A DNA stretch of 14,249 nt from a candidate division WWE3 bacterium RIFCSPLOWO2_12_FULL_36_10 (lineage in GTDB: Bacteria; Patescibacteriota; WWE3; UBA101185; UBA10185): NCBI GenBank assembly GCA_001772985.1, contig MEVN01000001.1, positions 1 to 14,249 of the forward strand, in the 5' to 3' direction. Positions 1 to 6,302 of the stretch are shown here, one piece after another. Position 1 is the stretch's first letter; each line of letters begins with the position of its first letter. The position numbers were made by a program, and so were the translations under genes. Under the pieces are notes generated by a model. That model did no database searches. It was not told where the DNA came from and worked only from the letters and a program-made list of their open reading frames with translations.

Positions 1-998
1 GTTAAGTTAGATTCCTTGAGATTCTTCCAATATTTTATCGATTCGTCAATGCCTGCTTCTAAGCTATATTTAGGTTTCCAATTAAATAGTTTCTGAGCCT
101 TATCGTTGATAATATCTAAGTACATTATTTCGCCGGGTCTATATTCTCTAGTTCCCCAGTTAATGTGACCTTTAAATTTCATTTTTTTTGAAATAATTTC
201 AACAACGTCTTTTATACTTGTTCCGTTGGAGGGTCCAGAATTAAATACCTGACCTAAAGCCTCTTTATTAACAGTAGTCATAAGTATTTTATATAAGTCA
301 AGCGTGTCTTCGATATATATAAATGATCGCACAGCATCGCCTGTTCCAAGATCTATAGAGTTTGATCTGTTGGTTAGAATTTTATTAATTACAGCTTCAA
401 TGATGAAATATTTGTCAAACTTCCTACCAAAGCAGTTAGATAGTCTTAGAGCTATAGAAGGAAATCTATACATTCTATACATATTGATTAAATGTTGCTC
501 AGCTGCGAGTTTAGATACAGCATAAGGAGAGTTTGGCGAAGGCATTCTTTTTTCATCAAAAGGACCTTTACTACTATCTTGAATACCGTACACCTCCATT
601 GTGGAAGCGTACACAAATTTTTTAAGAGATGGCAATATTTTTTGTGCAGCTTGGGCTAAATAAACAGTTCCAAGAAAGTTATTTTGATAATATTCATCCC
701 ATCTTTCAAAGGACAATGAAACGGGTGTAAGTGCTGCAAGGTGAATAATATATTCAGGCGAAACTTCGGATAATATAGAACACAGGTACGGGTAATCCTT
801 AATATTGCCCTCGTATGTTCTTACACCAAGATTTCTGAGTACTTTGAGAGGTTCGGATCCTCTTGGAGAATGTCGAAACATTCCGTAAACACTATACCCA
901 TCTTCTCTAAGCTTTTTAGCTAGTTCGAATCCAATAAACCCAGTTATACCGGTTACAAAAACTTTACTTTTGTTAAATTCTTTATTATCACTTGTCAT
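1..998 (-). CDS. NAD(P)-dependent sugar-nucleotide dehydratase/epimerase (extended SDR), 3' end cut by window edge
   Basis: About 332 residues are readable from the ATG at 998 to the left edge with no stop. The N-terminal Rossmann motif is TGITGFIG (G17, G20, G23). The active-site elements are ASTMEVYG (T133, E135) and YAVSK (Y159, K163). The C-terminal half has RPGE and a W-x-P stretch (FNWKPKY) typical of the nucleotide-sugar family. Extended SDR enzymes of this kind act in the cytoplasm on GDP- or dTDP/UDP-sugars for envelope glycans. The T-x-E triplet resembles GDP-mannose 4,6-dehydratases more than 4-epimerases, which usually have S-x-x at that place; this subfamily call is an inference. 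There is no Shine-Dalgarno sequence before the ATG, and a TATAAT box lies 18 bases upstream, so the leader would be only about 12 bases. Two GT-C-like membrane proteins elsewhere in the window would be natural consumers of activated sugars. The family call is sure; the substrate is not known. Confidence 0.93.
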   Translation of the reverse strand, partial: MTSDNKEFNKSKVFVTGITGFIGFELAKKLREDGYSVYGMFRHSPRGSEPLKVLRNLGVRTYEGNIKDYPYLCSILSEVSPEYIIHLAALTPVSLSFERWDEYYQNNFLGTVYLAQAAQKILPSLKKFVYASTMEVYGIQDSSKGPFDEKRMPSPNSPYAVSKLAAEQHLINMYRMYRFPSIALRLSNCFGRKFDKYFIIEAVINKILTNRSNSIDLGTGDAVRSFIYIEDTLDLYKILMTTVNKEALGQVFNSGPSNGTSIKDVVEIISKKMKFKGHINWGTREYRPGEIMYLDIINDKAQKLFNWKPKYSLEAGIDESIKYWKNLKESNL

Positions 999-1016
999 AA
1001 ACGTACATTAGTTGGG

Positions 1017-1044
1017 ATTATACTGCAAAAGCGAAAAAACACAA
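1017..1044 (-). promoter_or_regulatory. Probable promoter of the dehydratase/epimerase gene
   Basis: Read on the minus strand, TATAAT occupies 1022-1017 and TTGTGT occupies 1044-1039, with a 16-base spacer. Transcription would start near 1010, about 12 bases before the ATG at 998, leaving little room for a Shine-Dalgarno sequence. The -10 match is perfect; the -35 is weak. Confidence 0.5.
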
Positions 1045-1061
1045 ACAATTTAAGACAAAAC

Positions 1062-1101
1062 AAATGAAGGACTCCGGTCTAAAGCCCGGAGTCCTTCATT
1101 T
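1062..1101 (-). terminator. Perfect 16-bp hairpin, probable intrinsic terminator
   Basis: The arms at 1062-1077 and 1086-1101 (core GGACTCCGG / CCGGAGTCC) pair without mismatch around an 8-base loop. On the minus strand the stem is followed by TGTTTTGTC, a moderately T-rich tail; on the plus strand the next bases are TATGTCAG, with no T tract. It therefore reads best as a terminator for minus-strand transcription arriving from the right. The nearest gene there is now the plus-strand MFS fragment, whose ATG starts one base after the hairpin. Confidence 0.6.
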
Positions 1102-1503
1102 ATGTCAGTACCGGTAATGATTGGAAGTTTGTTCGCCGGACATAACAGGTTCTTTACAAGAAACGTTGAGGGATTAATAAAGGTCATTTTAGTAATCGGC
1201 CTTGGACTAATAATCTCCGCTTTCGCGAAGAATTTAATATGGTTTTTTGTTGGACTTATATTTGTAGAATTTGCTTACGGAGCTATTAACATCATTACTT
1301 ACGGATATCTTTTTAACGAAGTACATCCGAAACATCGATCTACAGTTAATTCTATGATAAGTTCAGCAAAAACAATTGGTGGGGCAATTTCTTTGTTAGT
1401 TATGGGCGAAATAGCCGATTTGTTTTCACCACAAATATCAATTGCTGTTGGTGGAACTTTGATTTTGTTAATTTTGTTATTTTACGTAAAGTCAAAGAAG
1501 TAG
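1102..1503 (+). CDS. C-terminal fragment of an MFS transporter (probable gene remnant)
   Basis: The 133 residues are almost entirely hydrophobic helices: about 25-42, 45-70, 88-108 and 111-129. A charged loop, HPKHRSTVNS (75-84), sits between the second and third, where MFS proteins typically carry the TM10-TM11 linker. This is the look of the last four to five helices of a 12-helix major facilitator. A complete MFS protein is about 400 residues, so roughly the first two thirds are missing. The ATG directly follows a perfect hairpin and has no Shine-Dalgarno sequence. The frame stays open only to a TAA at 1051, through the hairpin. The reading frame itself is undamaged and ends at a good terminator, so truncation was probably recent, or it reflects an assembly join. 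A functional half-transporter is unlikely. The substrate is not predictable. Confidence 0.65.
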   Translation: MSVPVMIGSLFAGHNRFFTRNVEGLIKVILVIGLGLIISAFAKNLIWFFVGLIFVEFAYGAINIITYGYLFNEVHPKHRSTVNSMISSAKTIGGAISLLVMGEIADLFSPQISIAVGGTLILLILLFYVKSKK

Positions 1504-1511
1504 GTAGTTAG

Positions 1512-1546
1512 AAAGAGATGGTAAACCCAATACCATCTCTTTTTTT
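1512..1546 (+). terminator. Intrinsic terminator after the MFS fragment
   Basis: A 12-bp stem (1512-1523 with 1531-1542; core AGAGATGGTA) closes a 7-base loop and runs into seven Ts at 1540-1546. It lies nine bases after the MFS stop. In the opposite direction, serving the alpha/beta hydrolase that ends at 1566, the tail is only TTTCTAAC, so it would work weakly at best. Confidence 0.85.
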
Positions 1547-1565
1547 GTAATTTCTAGGTAATTCT

Positions 1566-2615
1566 TTATAACTTATCCATAAAAAACTTTACTGTCCTTT
1601 CCATCGCTGTCTCAAAATAAGGAGAATTTATATTGTGCCCGCCTCCCGAGTATTCATAAAACTCATAATTCTTATCGTTATCTTTTAATACCCTCACTAA
1701 ATCTCTTGAATAACCAATATTTACAACCGGATCATCAGTTGCTTGATGAATTTGCAATGGGCTAGTTAAATATTTAATATTTTTTGTTAACGATATTGAT
1801 GACCAAAAGGAATTATTAAAATCAATTGTTTGAGAATCGTTTCTAATTTTTTGAATTTCCGAGGATGTTTCTCTGTCTTTTTGAGCTGTCCCCTCTTTTG
1901 TTTCAAATGGTTTATGCGCGTAGTTTGAGTCATTAATTTTATAGGTTACAAAATCTTTATAGCTATACACAGCGCCCGACCAAATAACTCCTGCCTTAAT
2001 ATCTTTTGAAACTAACATCGCTCGCAATACAACGTTTCCGGCCATACTATGACCCCACATCCCTATTCTATTTGGATTTACTTGATCAAATTTTTGCAAG
2101 GCTTTTAAAGCATTAATTGCGTCAATTGTATAAGCTGATGAAAAATACGATCCTGAAGCATCTCCCTCAGAATTTCCGTTTCCTCTATAGTCTATTTTAA
2201 AAACTACAAATCCATTTCTGGCTAGATAATCTACATATGAAACATAACTTTGTGTCGTTACGTATTGAGATGGAGGAATGTATCCATGGTTAAATACAAT
2301 CGCAGGAAAACCTCCTTTTGGTATTTCGGTTAACGGCAATGTTAATAAACCGTAAACTTTATTTCCTTCGCTTAAGTAACTGGCGATATATCGTTTATAA
2401 TTACTTCCGTTAGAAAGCTCTTCTTCAATTTTTACCGAATCTGACTGTATGTTAAGTGATCTAAGATAATCGATACTAATTGGAGAAATGTATGCAACTA
2501 TCTTATTCTCTTCTCGTATTGAGGGTGTTTTAATTGACTTACCTAACTTTAAATAAATTGTAAACACTATTGCAAGTGCTATTAAAAATACAATTAATTT
2601 CAAAAGTTTTTTCAT
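1566..2615 (-). CDS. Membrane-anchored or secreted alpha/beta hydrolase (S9/dienelactone-hydrolase-like)
   Basis: This 349-residue protein begins with a lysine-rich tip and one hydrophobic segment (about 5-22), an uncleaved anchor or signal peptide. I see no lipobox cysteine, so the catalytic domain should lie outside the membrane. The hydrolase elements come in order: oxyanion-region NHG (109-111), DYRGNGNSEG (142-151), the nucleophile elbow GHSMAG with Ser190, a probable acid Asp294 in HQATDDPVV, and His327 in GGGHN. The arrangement matches serine esterases/peptidases of the prolyl-oligopeptidase and dienelactone hydrolase groups, and the full triad is present. The substrate cannot be told from sequence. 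The ATG lies two bases after the stop of the Nudix gene (TGA-TC-ATG), so the two are surely co-transcribed and probably translationally coupled, since no Shine-Dalgarno sequence is evident. Confidence 0.92.
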   Translation of the reverse strand: MKKLLKLIVFLIALAIVFTIYLKLGKSIKTPSIREENKIVAYISPISIDYLRSLNIQSDSVKIEEELSNGSNYKRYIASYLSEGNKVYGLLTLPLTEIPKGGFPAIVFNHGYIPPSQYVTTQSYVSYVDYLARNGFVVFKIDYRGNGNSEGDASGSYFSSAYTIDAINALKALQKFDQVNPNRIGMWGHSMAGNVVLRAMLVSKDIKAGVIWSGAVYSYKDFVTYKINDSNYAHKPFETKEGTAQKDRETSSEIQKIRNDSQTIDFNNSFWSSISLTKNIKYLTSPLQIHQATDDPVVNIGYSRDLVRVLKDNDKNYEFYEYSGGGHNINSPYFETAMERTVKFFMDKL

Positions 2616-2617
2616 GA

Positions 2618-3106
2618 TCAGGTGTTCCAGTGAATTCCGATTTTAGTCAGCAAATACTTGAAAAGGACGAAGGGATGTTTGATTCCCTTAATCCAAATTG
2701 AAAGTGGTAATTTGTTCAGATTTTTTACTATGACGGATTTACTTTTTAATAGAGCGTCATTTATGAAAATTGTATCGTATGGATATGTCAGTTCAGGTAA
2801 ACAATTCACTTCAAAGAATTCTATCGCTCCACTTTCATTAGATAGGGTTTTAATTCCGCTTTCTATCGTACACTCGTACGAACAATCTTTATCTCTACCA
2901 TTTGGATAAGTATACTGACCAACCTGCCTAATTAATTTCACATTATAACCAGTTTCCTCAAAAATCTCTCTTATTACAGCGTGAAACGGGGTTTCATTTT
3001 TTTCCAAAGCACCTCCCGGTAAAACCCAGATGGGAATATCTCTTCTCTTCACTAAAAGAACTTCTTTATAGTTATTGTTAAAAATAATACCGAATGCCCC
3101 ATCCAT
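2618..3106 (-). CDS. Nudix hydrolase
   Basis: A full Nudix box is visible: G32-x5-E38-x7-R46-E47-I48-x-E50-E51-x-G53 (numbered from the start used here). It binds Mg2+ and cleaves nucleoside diphosphates linked to another group. A basic stretch (VKRRD) precedes the box, as in many MutT-like proteins. The substrate (8-oxo-dGTP, a sugar nucleotide or another) is unknown. The protein is 162 residues; the frame extends 13 codons further to an ATG at 3145. I prefer the ATG at 3106 because it opens directly into the first Nudix strand (DGAFGIIF) and because TATAAT lies exactly six bases before it, as at several other starts here. Neither ATG has a Shine-Dalgarno sequence. It is the first gene of an operon with the alpha/beta hydrolase, separated by two bases. 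Confidence 0.9.
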   Translation of the reverse strand: MDGAFGIIFNNNYKEVLLVKRRDIPIWVLPGGALEKNETPFHAVIREIFEETGYNVKLIRQVGQYTYPNGRDKDCSYECTIESGIKTLSNESGAIEFFEVNCLPELTYPYDTIFINDALLKSKSVIVKNLNKLPLSIWIKGIKHPFVLFKYLLTKIGIHWNT

Positions 3107-3112
3107 CAAACT

Positions 3113-3118
3113 ATTATA
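3113..3118 (-). promoter_or_regulatory. -10 box implying a leaderless start of the Nudix gene
   Basis: TATAAT (minus strand, 3118-3113) is followed by six bases and then the ATG at 3106, so the expected +1 falls on or next to the A of ATG. No convincing -35 is seen at 16-18 bases. If this is the real promoter, the longer reading frame from 3145 is not the translated form. Confidence 0.5.
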
Positions 3119-3207
3119 AACGAATATTAATAAAAAAGTGCTCATGTAACGACAAGGGCCGAATGCCTGAGCACATAGTGACTAAGGAGTTTGTGGCAAA
3201 TAAATAT

Positions 3208-3236
3208 TAGACAATATATCAAACTTATAGTATAAT
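3208..3236 (+). promoter_or_regulatory. Sigma-70-type promoter of the zinc-ribbon membrane protein
   Basis: TAGACA (3208-3213) and TATAAT (3231-3236) are separated by the ideal 17 bases, making this the best-matching promoter in the window. Transcription would begin near 3243, giving a leader of about 42 bases that contains the strong Shine-Dalgarno sequence. Confidence 0.8.
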
Positions 3237-3272
3237 ATGCTGTTCGTTGAAAACAAAATATCATCAATCAAT

Positions 3273-3279
3273 AAGGAGG
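3273..3279 (+). promoter_or_regulatory. Shine-Dalgarno sequence that fixes the start at 3285
   Basis: AAGGAGG sits five bases before the ATG at 3285. The open frame also holds an ATG at 3237, but that lies immediately after the -10 box, upstream of the predicted transcript start, so 3285 is the real start. Confidence 0.88.
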
Positions 3280-3284
3280 TCAGT

Positions 3285-4625
3285 ATGGCAAGAACTCTTG
3301 GAGCTTGGGATTGTGAGTATTGTGATACGAAACGTATTTGGGGAAATATTTTTGACTGTCCCGGGTGTGGAAAGCCACGTTCACGTGGTGTACGCTTTTA
3401 TATAGTCGATAATGCTCCTCCTGTCACATCTGAAATAGCCAAAGTACTTGGCTCAGGAGGACCAAATTGGTACTGCGGGCATTGTGAATCCGGCAACAAA
3501 GATGATGTTACTAAATGCTGGAATTGTGGTGCTGAAAAAGGATCGTCCCCATCTCATGAAGTCAAGAGTTACTCTCAGGGCGCGGAGCCCCGCAGTACAA
3601 AGGAAGCTGAACTTGCTGATCCGGATGGGAAATCTTGGGTCGATCCTGAACCGCTAAATTTGGAAGTATCTGTTGAGAAACCTCGCCAAGTTCAATATCC
3701 GTATGCACCCAACTTTGGCGAAGAACCAGCCGAACCTTCCGTATTTGGAAAGATGTTAAATACATTTTCTGAATCTTATAACGCACGGTTTTACGCGGTT
3801 GGCGGAGCAATCTTGTTAGGCTTGGTTTTGTTATTTGTATTTGTATACCAATTTTTCTTTAAAACCCATGTTGAGACAGCGCAAGTAACAGGCTATCGTT
3901 GGTCTCAAAACGTTATTGTTCAGGAATATCAAGTTGTTCATGATTCAAATTGGACCTCTCACCCAAGCGACGCTTACAATGTGTCGTCTGATTATATAAA
4001 TACTGGTCGAGAGCAAAAGATTCATGACGGCTGGGTTGATGTTCCTTATCAAGATACATGTTACGAAACCGTTTCCTATGAAAGCAACTGCACCAGATCA
4101 GTTTATGTATCAAAAACCTGTACAGGTTACAGGGATAATGGAGATGGTTCGTATGATTCTTATGACTACGAATGTGGTAGTTCTGAATCCGAATCCTATT
4201 CCTGTACACTAACGAGAGAAGATCCATATTCGTGTACAAAAACTCGTCAGGATGAAGTTTATCATTACGAAGATATTTACGATTGGTACTATGAGTATGA
4301 CATCAACAGATGGGTAGCAGTTGCAAATTACCCAACTTCGGGTGAAAATCACGATCCATATTACTTTGGCGATTTCGTGCTTAAAAGTCCCTTTAACGGT
4401 AACGGAACTCCTGAGCTTGGGCAGCAGCAACAATCTCAAAACCCAGGCACTTATTCAGTGGATTTCTTTTGCCCGGATAATATCAAAATTGGAAGCAATG
4501 GTCATTTTAAGCGTGATTACCCTCTTGAAGTCTGGAAGTTGTTTGAGATGGGTAAAGGGTATCATATTGAAGTAAATTTTCTCAATGTAATCATTACGTA
4601 CCCAAACCCAATTACTGAGAAGTAG
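3285..4625 (+). CDS. Double zinc-ribbon, single-pass membrane protein with cysteine-ladder C-terminal domain
   Basis: This 446-residue protein has two N-terminal zinc ribbons: C10-x2-C13 with C25-x2-C28, and C64-x2-C67 with C78-x2-C81. A polar linker follows, then one transmembrane helix (about 169-193) and a large polar C-terminal domain. The domain's centre (250-340) is rich in Tyr, Ser, Thr, Glu and Asp in alternating beta-strand style around an NGDGSY turn. Six cysteines at 259, 269, 279, 297, 307 and 317 are mirror-symmetric about Gly288. A Gln-rich linker (380-386) leads to a last globular segment. From memory, uncharacterised bacterial zinc-ribbon proteins with a similar Y-x-D-N-G-D-G-x-Y domain exist; no function is established that I can name. 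I infer that the reduced zinc sites face the cytoplasm and the cysteine-rich domain faces outside. It has its own promoter and terminator, so it is monocistronic. Confidence 0.85.
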   Translation: MARTLGAWDCEYCDTKRIWGNIFDCPGCGKPRSRGVRFYIVDNAPPVTSEIAKVLGSGGPNWYCGHCESGNKDDVTKCWNCGAEKGSSPSHEVKSYSQGAEPRSTKEAELADPDGKSWVDPEPLNLEVSVEKPRQVQYPYAPNFGEEPAEPSVFGKMLNTFSESYNARFYAVGGAILLGLVLLFVFVYQFFFKTHVETAQVTGYRWSQNVIVQEYQVVHDSNWTSHPSDAYNVSSDYINTGREQKIHDGWVDVPYQDTCYETVSYESNCTRSVYVSKTCTGYRDNGDGSYDSYDYECGSSESESYSCTLTREDPYSCTKTRQDEVYHYEDIYDWYYEYDINRWVAVANYPTSGENHDPYYFGDFVLKSPFNGNGTPELGQQQQSQNPGTYSVDFFCPDNIKIGSNGHFKRDYPLEVWKLFEMGKGYHIEVNFLNVIITYPNPITEK

Positions 4626-4635
4626 ATTAGATAGC

Positions 4636-4699
4636 AAACCGCCTAAGGAAAGTGAGAAAATCAGAAATGATTATCTTGCAATCCCTAGGCGGTTTTTTT
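4636..4699 (+). terminator. Branched terminator shared with the 3' end of the convergent reductase gene
   Basis: An outer 10-bp stem (4636-4645 with 4686-4695; AAACCGCCTA / TAGGCGGTTT), extended by two more pairs after one A-C mismatch, ends in seven Ts (4693-4699). Inside is a second small hairpin, AATCA-GAAA-TGATT (4659-4672), with a GNRA-type loop. The right arm contains the stop codon and last codons of the minus-strand reductase (stop at 4687-4685). In the minus direction the tail is TTTGC, so it may work both ways but better on the plus strand. Confidence 0.85.
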
Positions 4700-5401
4700 A
4701 TTAGAAACAGTAAATCTCTCGTAAGAAATGTTCTCATTTAAAACACTGTTTTTTTGAAGTATTCCAATCATATCCCCAATCATTAAAGGATGCCCGCATA
4801 AAAAATATTGTTTATTTGAAAAATCTTTAATATCAAAGAGTTCTGTAACCCTACCTTTTTTCATGCCCCACTTAGGAGTTGGTTGTGAAACACATATTTT
4901 ATACTCAAAATTTAGTTCCTTCTTAAAATAATCCAATTTATCAACAAAAAAAAGCTCGTCTTCTGATCTTATTCCAAAATAAACTGTAATATTCCCTTTA
5001 TATTTAAGGTTTATTAGTTTGTGCCACATTGGAATAAAAGGTGTTATACCGGTACCGGTCGCGAAAAAAACAAGAGTGTCAAATAGAATATTAGGCAACG
5101 AAAATTTACCTGAAGGTCCTATAAATTTTACTTCATCTCCTATTTGCAAATTCCTTAAAAATACTGAACCTGCACCATCATGATCTATACTTACCACGAT
5201 CGACACAAGATTTGTAAGTAGCGAATTTGAGCATATTGAGTACGCTCTAAATGTATTTTCAGAAACATTTAGATTTATAAATTGGCCTGGTTTAGAATTT
5301 ATTTCAGGCGGATCTATAATGTCAAAGTCAACCAATAAATCACGTCGGTTTAACATTTGTTTATTTTTTACTTTAGCTTTGTATAACTTCGGAAGTTCCA
5401 T
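4685..5401 (-). CDS. Ferredoxin-NADP reductase-like FAD/NAD(P)-binding oxidoreductase
   Basis: The 238 residues contain just the two core domains of the FNR superfamily. The FAD-binding barrel carries R52-A-Y54-S55 for the flavin and a GPSGKF loop (95-100). The nucleotide-binding domain has GTGITP (116-121) and the late LCGHPLM segment (C202, G203, P205, M207). The C-terminus has YERF instead of the Y-x-x-x-W/Y end seen in classic enzymes. The protein should transfer electrons between NAD(P)H and a one-electron carrier or another flavoprotein in the cytoplasm. No 2Fe-2S cysteine cluster is fused to it and no ferredoxin, flavodoxin or hydrogenase gene is nearby, so the partner is unknown. The start has no clear Shine-Dalgarno sequence. 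Its 3' end overlaps the terminator of the convergent zinc-ribbon gene. Confidence 0.9.
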   Translation of the reverse strand: MELPKLYKAKVKNKQMLNRRDLLVDFDIIDPPEINSKPGQFINLNVSENTFRAYSICSNSLLTNLVSIVVSIDHDGAGSVFLRNLQIGDEVKFIGPSGKFSLPNILFDTLVFFATGTGITPFIPMWHKLINLKYKGNITVYFGIRSEDELFFVDKLDYFKKELNFEYKICVSQPTPKWGMKKGRVTELFDIKDFSNKQYFLCGHPLMIGDMIGILQKNSVLNENISYERFTVSNKKTA

Positions 5402-5476
5402 AACAACTTTAGTGCGTCAAACTAGATTCTAACACCCATCAGCCAAAGTATATATGATCAAATATTATAGAATTTT

Positions 5477-5482
5477 TATGAT
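5477..5482 (+). promoter_or_regulatory. Possible -10 box of a leaderless small ORF
   Basis: TATGAT (5/6 match to TATAAT) ends exactly six bases before the ATG at 5489. It is credible mainly because the same spacing recurs at other starts in this window. No good -35 is seen. Confidence 0.3.
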
Positions 5483-5488
5483 TCTAGC

Positions 5489-5602
5489 ATGAATTCCATG
5501 CGATATATAGTGTTTATTGGCCGACTTCAAACTGGTTTAGCATTAGTTATATTGAGTTTTGTTCCAAGGAAAGAAAAAGTTTTCACCTTAAAACGTAAGT
5601 AG
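5489..5602 (+). CDS. Possible small membrane peptide (37 aa), unrecognised
   Basis: A short open frame from ATG 5489 (second ATG at 5498) to TAG 5600 lies in the 265-base gap between the reductase and the peptidase. The peptide starts MNSMRYIVFIGRL, has one hydrophobic run of about 20 residues (6-25) and a strongly basic tail (RKEK, KRK), the pattern of a single-pass small protein with its C-terminus inside. The opening YIVFIGR resembles the first helix of DoxX-family membrane proteins, so a truncated relic of such a gene is an alternative. TATGAT stands six bases before the first ATG. A chance ORF cannot be ruled out at this length. The rest of the gap (5402-5476 and 5603-5654) shows no other gene. 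Confidence 0.3.
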   Translation: MNSMRYIVFIGRLQTGLALVILSFVPRKEKVFTLKRK

Positions 5603-5654
5603 GAAAATATCGTTTGTAAATGAAAATTACATGAGCGATTAGTTTAATTTACTA

Positions 5655-5660
5655 TATAAT
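5655..5660 (+). promoter_or_regulatory. -10 box implying a leaderless start of the S51-type peptidase gene
   Basis: TATAAT is followed by GTAATC and then the ATG at 5667, placing the expected +1 on the start codon. A weak -35 (ATGAGC, 5631-5636, 18-base spacer) matches TTGACA at three positions. Confidence 0.55.
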
Positions 5661-5666
5661 GTAATC

Positions 5667-6302
5667 ATGAGAATAATATATTCAGGTGGTTATGACAAAG
5701 CGGATAAGGAAAGTGTCAGAAATGGCGTATTCTATAGGTATAGTAGTGTTGTGTTACAGCAAATAGCTGAAGGTAGAAAAGCTGTAAGTATAAACTTTGC
5801 AAAACCTGACAGATATTTTAATTCAACTCTAGATGAAGCTTTCGAAGGAAAGATTCTTAAAATAGATAATATAAACAAATCAAAGATTGTATGGAAAGAT
5901 TACGATATTATATTTTTCCCGGGAGGGAGCCAAGAGTGGTTAAAAAACAAATTAATAGAAACCGGCTTCTCATTTGAGAAATTAAAAAAAGATGTTGTAA
6001 TAATTGGGGATAGCGCCGGAGCTTATGTAATGTCTGCATATTTTCCATCATACGACGATATAGACAATCTAGACAAGGAAAATATTTTGAACTACGCAGA
6101 TAAAGGACTTTATCCAGAGTCAAATATATTTACTATTGCACATATAAATAATCCAAAATATGTACCGGCGGGAGTATTAAAATTGGCAAAAAAACTTGCA
6201 ACTAAATTAGAAGTAAGATTATTGGCGTTAAAGGAAAATGAAGAAAAAATGCTTTTAGCAAATGGAAGTTTAGTAGATTTTGAAATCGACAAGGTTTTTT
6301 AA
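5667..6302 (+). CDS. Peptidase S51-like / type 1 glutamine amidotransferase-like protein
   Basis: This 211-residue cytoplasmic protein has the peptidase E/cyanophycinase layout. The strand-loop FFPGGSQEW (83-91) is followed by the nucleophile elbow IIGDSAGAYVMS (112-123), with Ser116 in G-x-S-A-G-A. His159 in IAHINNP is a candidate catalytic histidine, and Glu190 lies in the late LKENEE stretch. Known S51 enzymes cleave Asp-X dipeptides or cyanophycin-type substrates. Which substrate applies here is unknown, and many CPR-type homologues are annotated only at family level. The first residues (MRIIYSGGYD) look like a normal start of the first strand, which supports the start codon directly after the TATAAT-N6 element. 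The stop TAA overlaps the typA/bipA stop by the shared bases TTAA (6299-6302). Confidence 0.85.
   Translation: MRIIYSGGYDKADKESVRNGVFYRYSSVVLQQIAEGRKAVSINFAKPDRYFNSTLDEAFEGKILKIDNINKSKIVWKDYDIIFFPGGSQEWLKNKLIETGFSFEKLKKDVVIIGDSAGAYVMSAYFPSYDDIDNLDKENILNYADKGLYPESNIFTIAHINNPKYVPAGVLKLAKKLATKLEVRLLALKENEEKMLLANGSLVDFEIDKVF

Noticed and set aside
304..525. Plus-strand open frame of 73 codons
   Set aside because: It is antisense to the well-supported dehydratase/epimerase, has no promoter or Shine-Dalgarno sequence, and gives no family-like sequence.
3138..3174. Inverted repeat GTGCTCA ... TGAGCAC upstream of the zinc-ribbon gene
   Set aside because: Arms are only 7 bp with 23 bases between, and neither arm extends further; compatible with chance.
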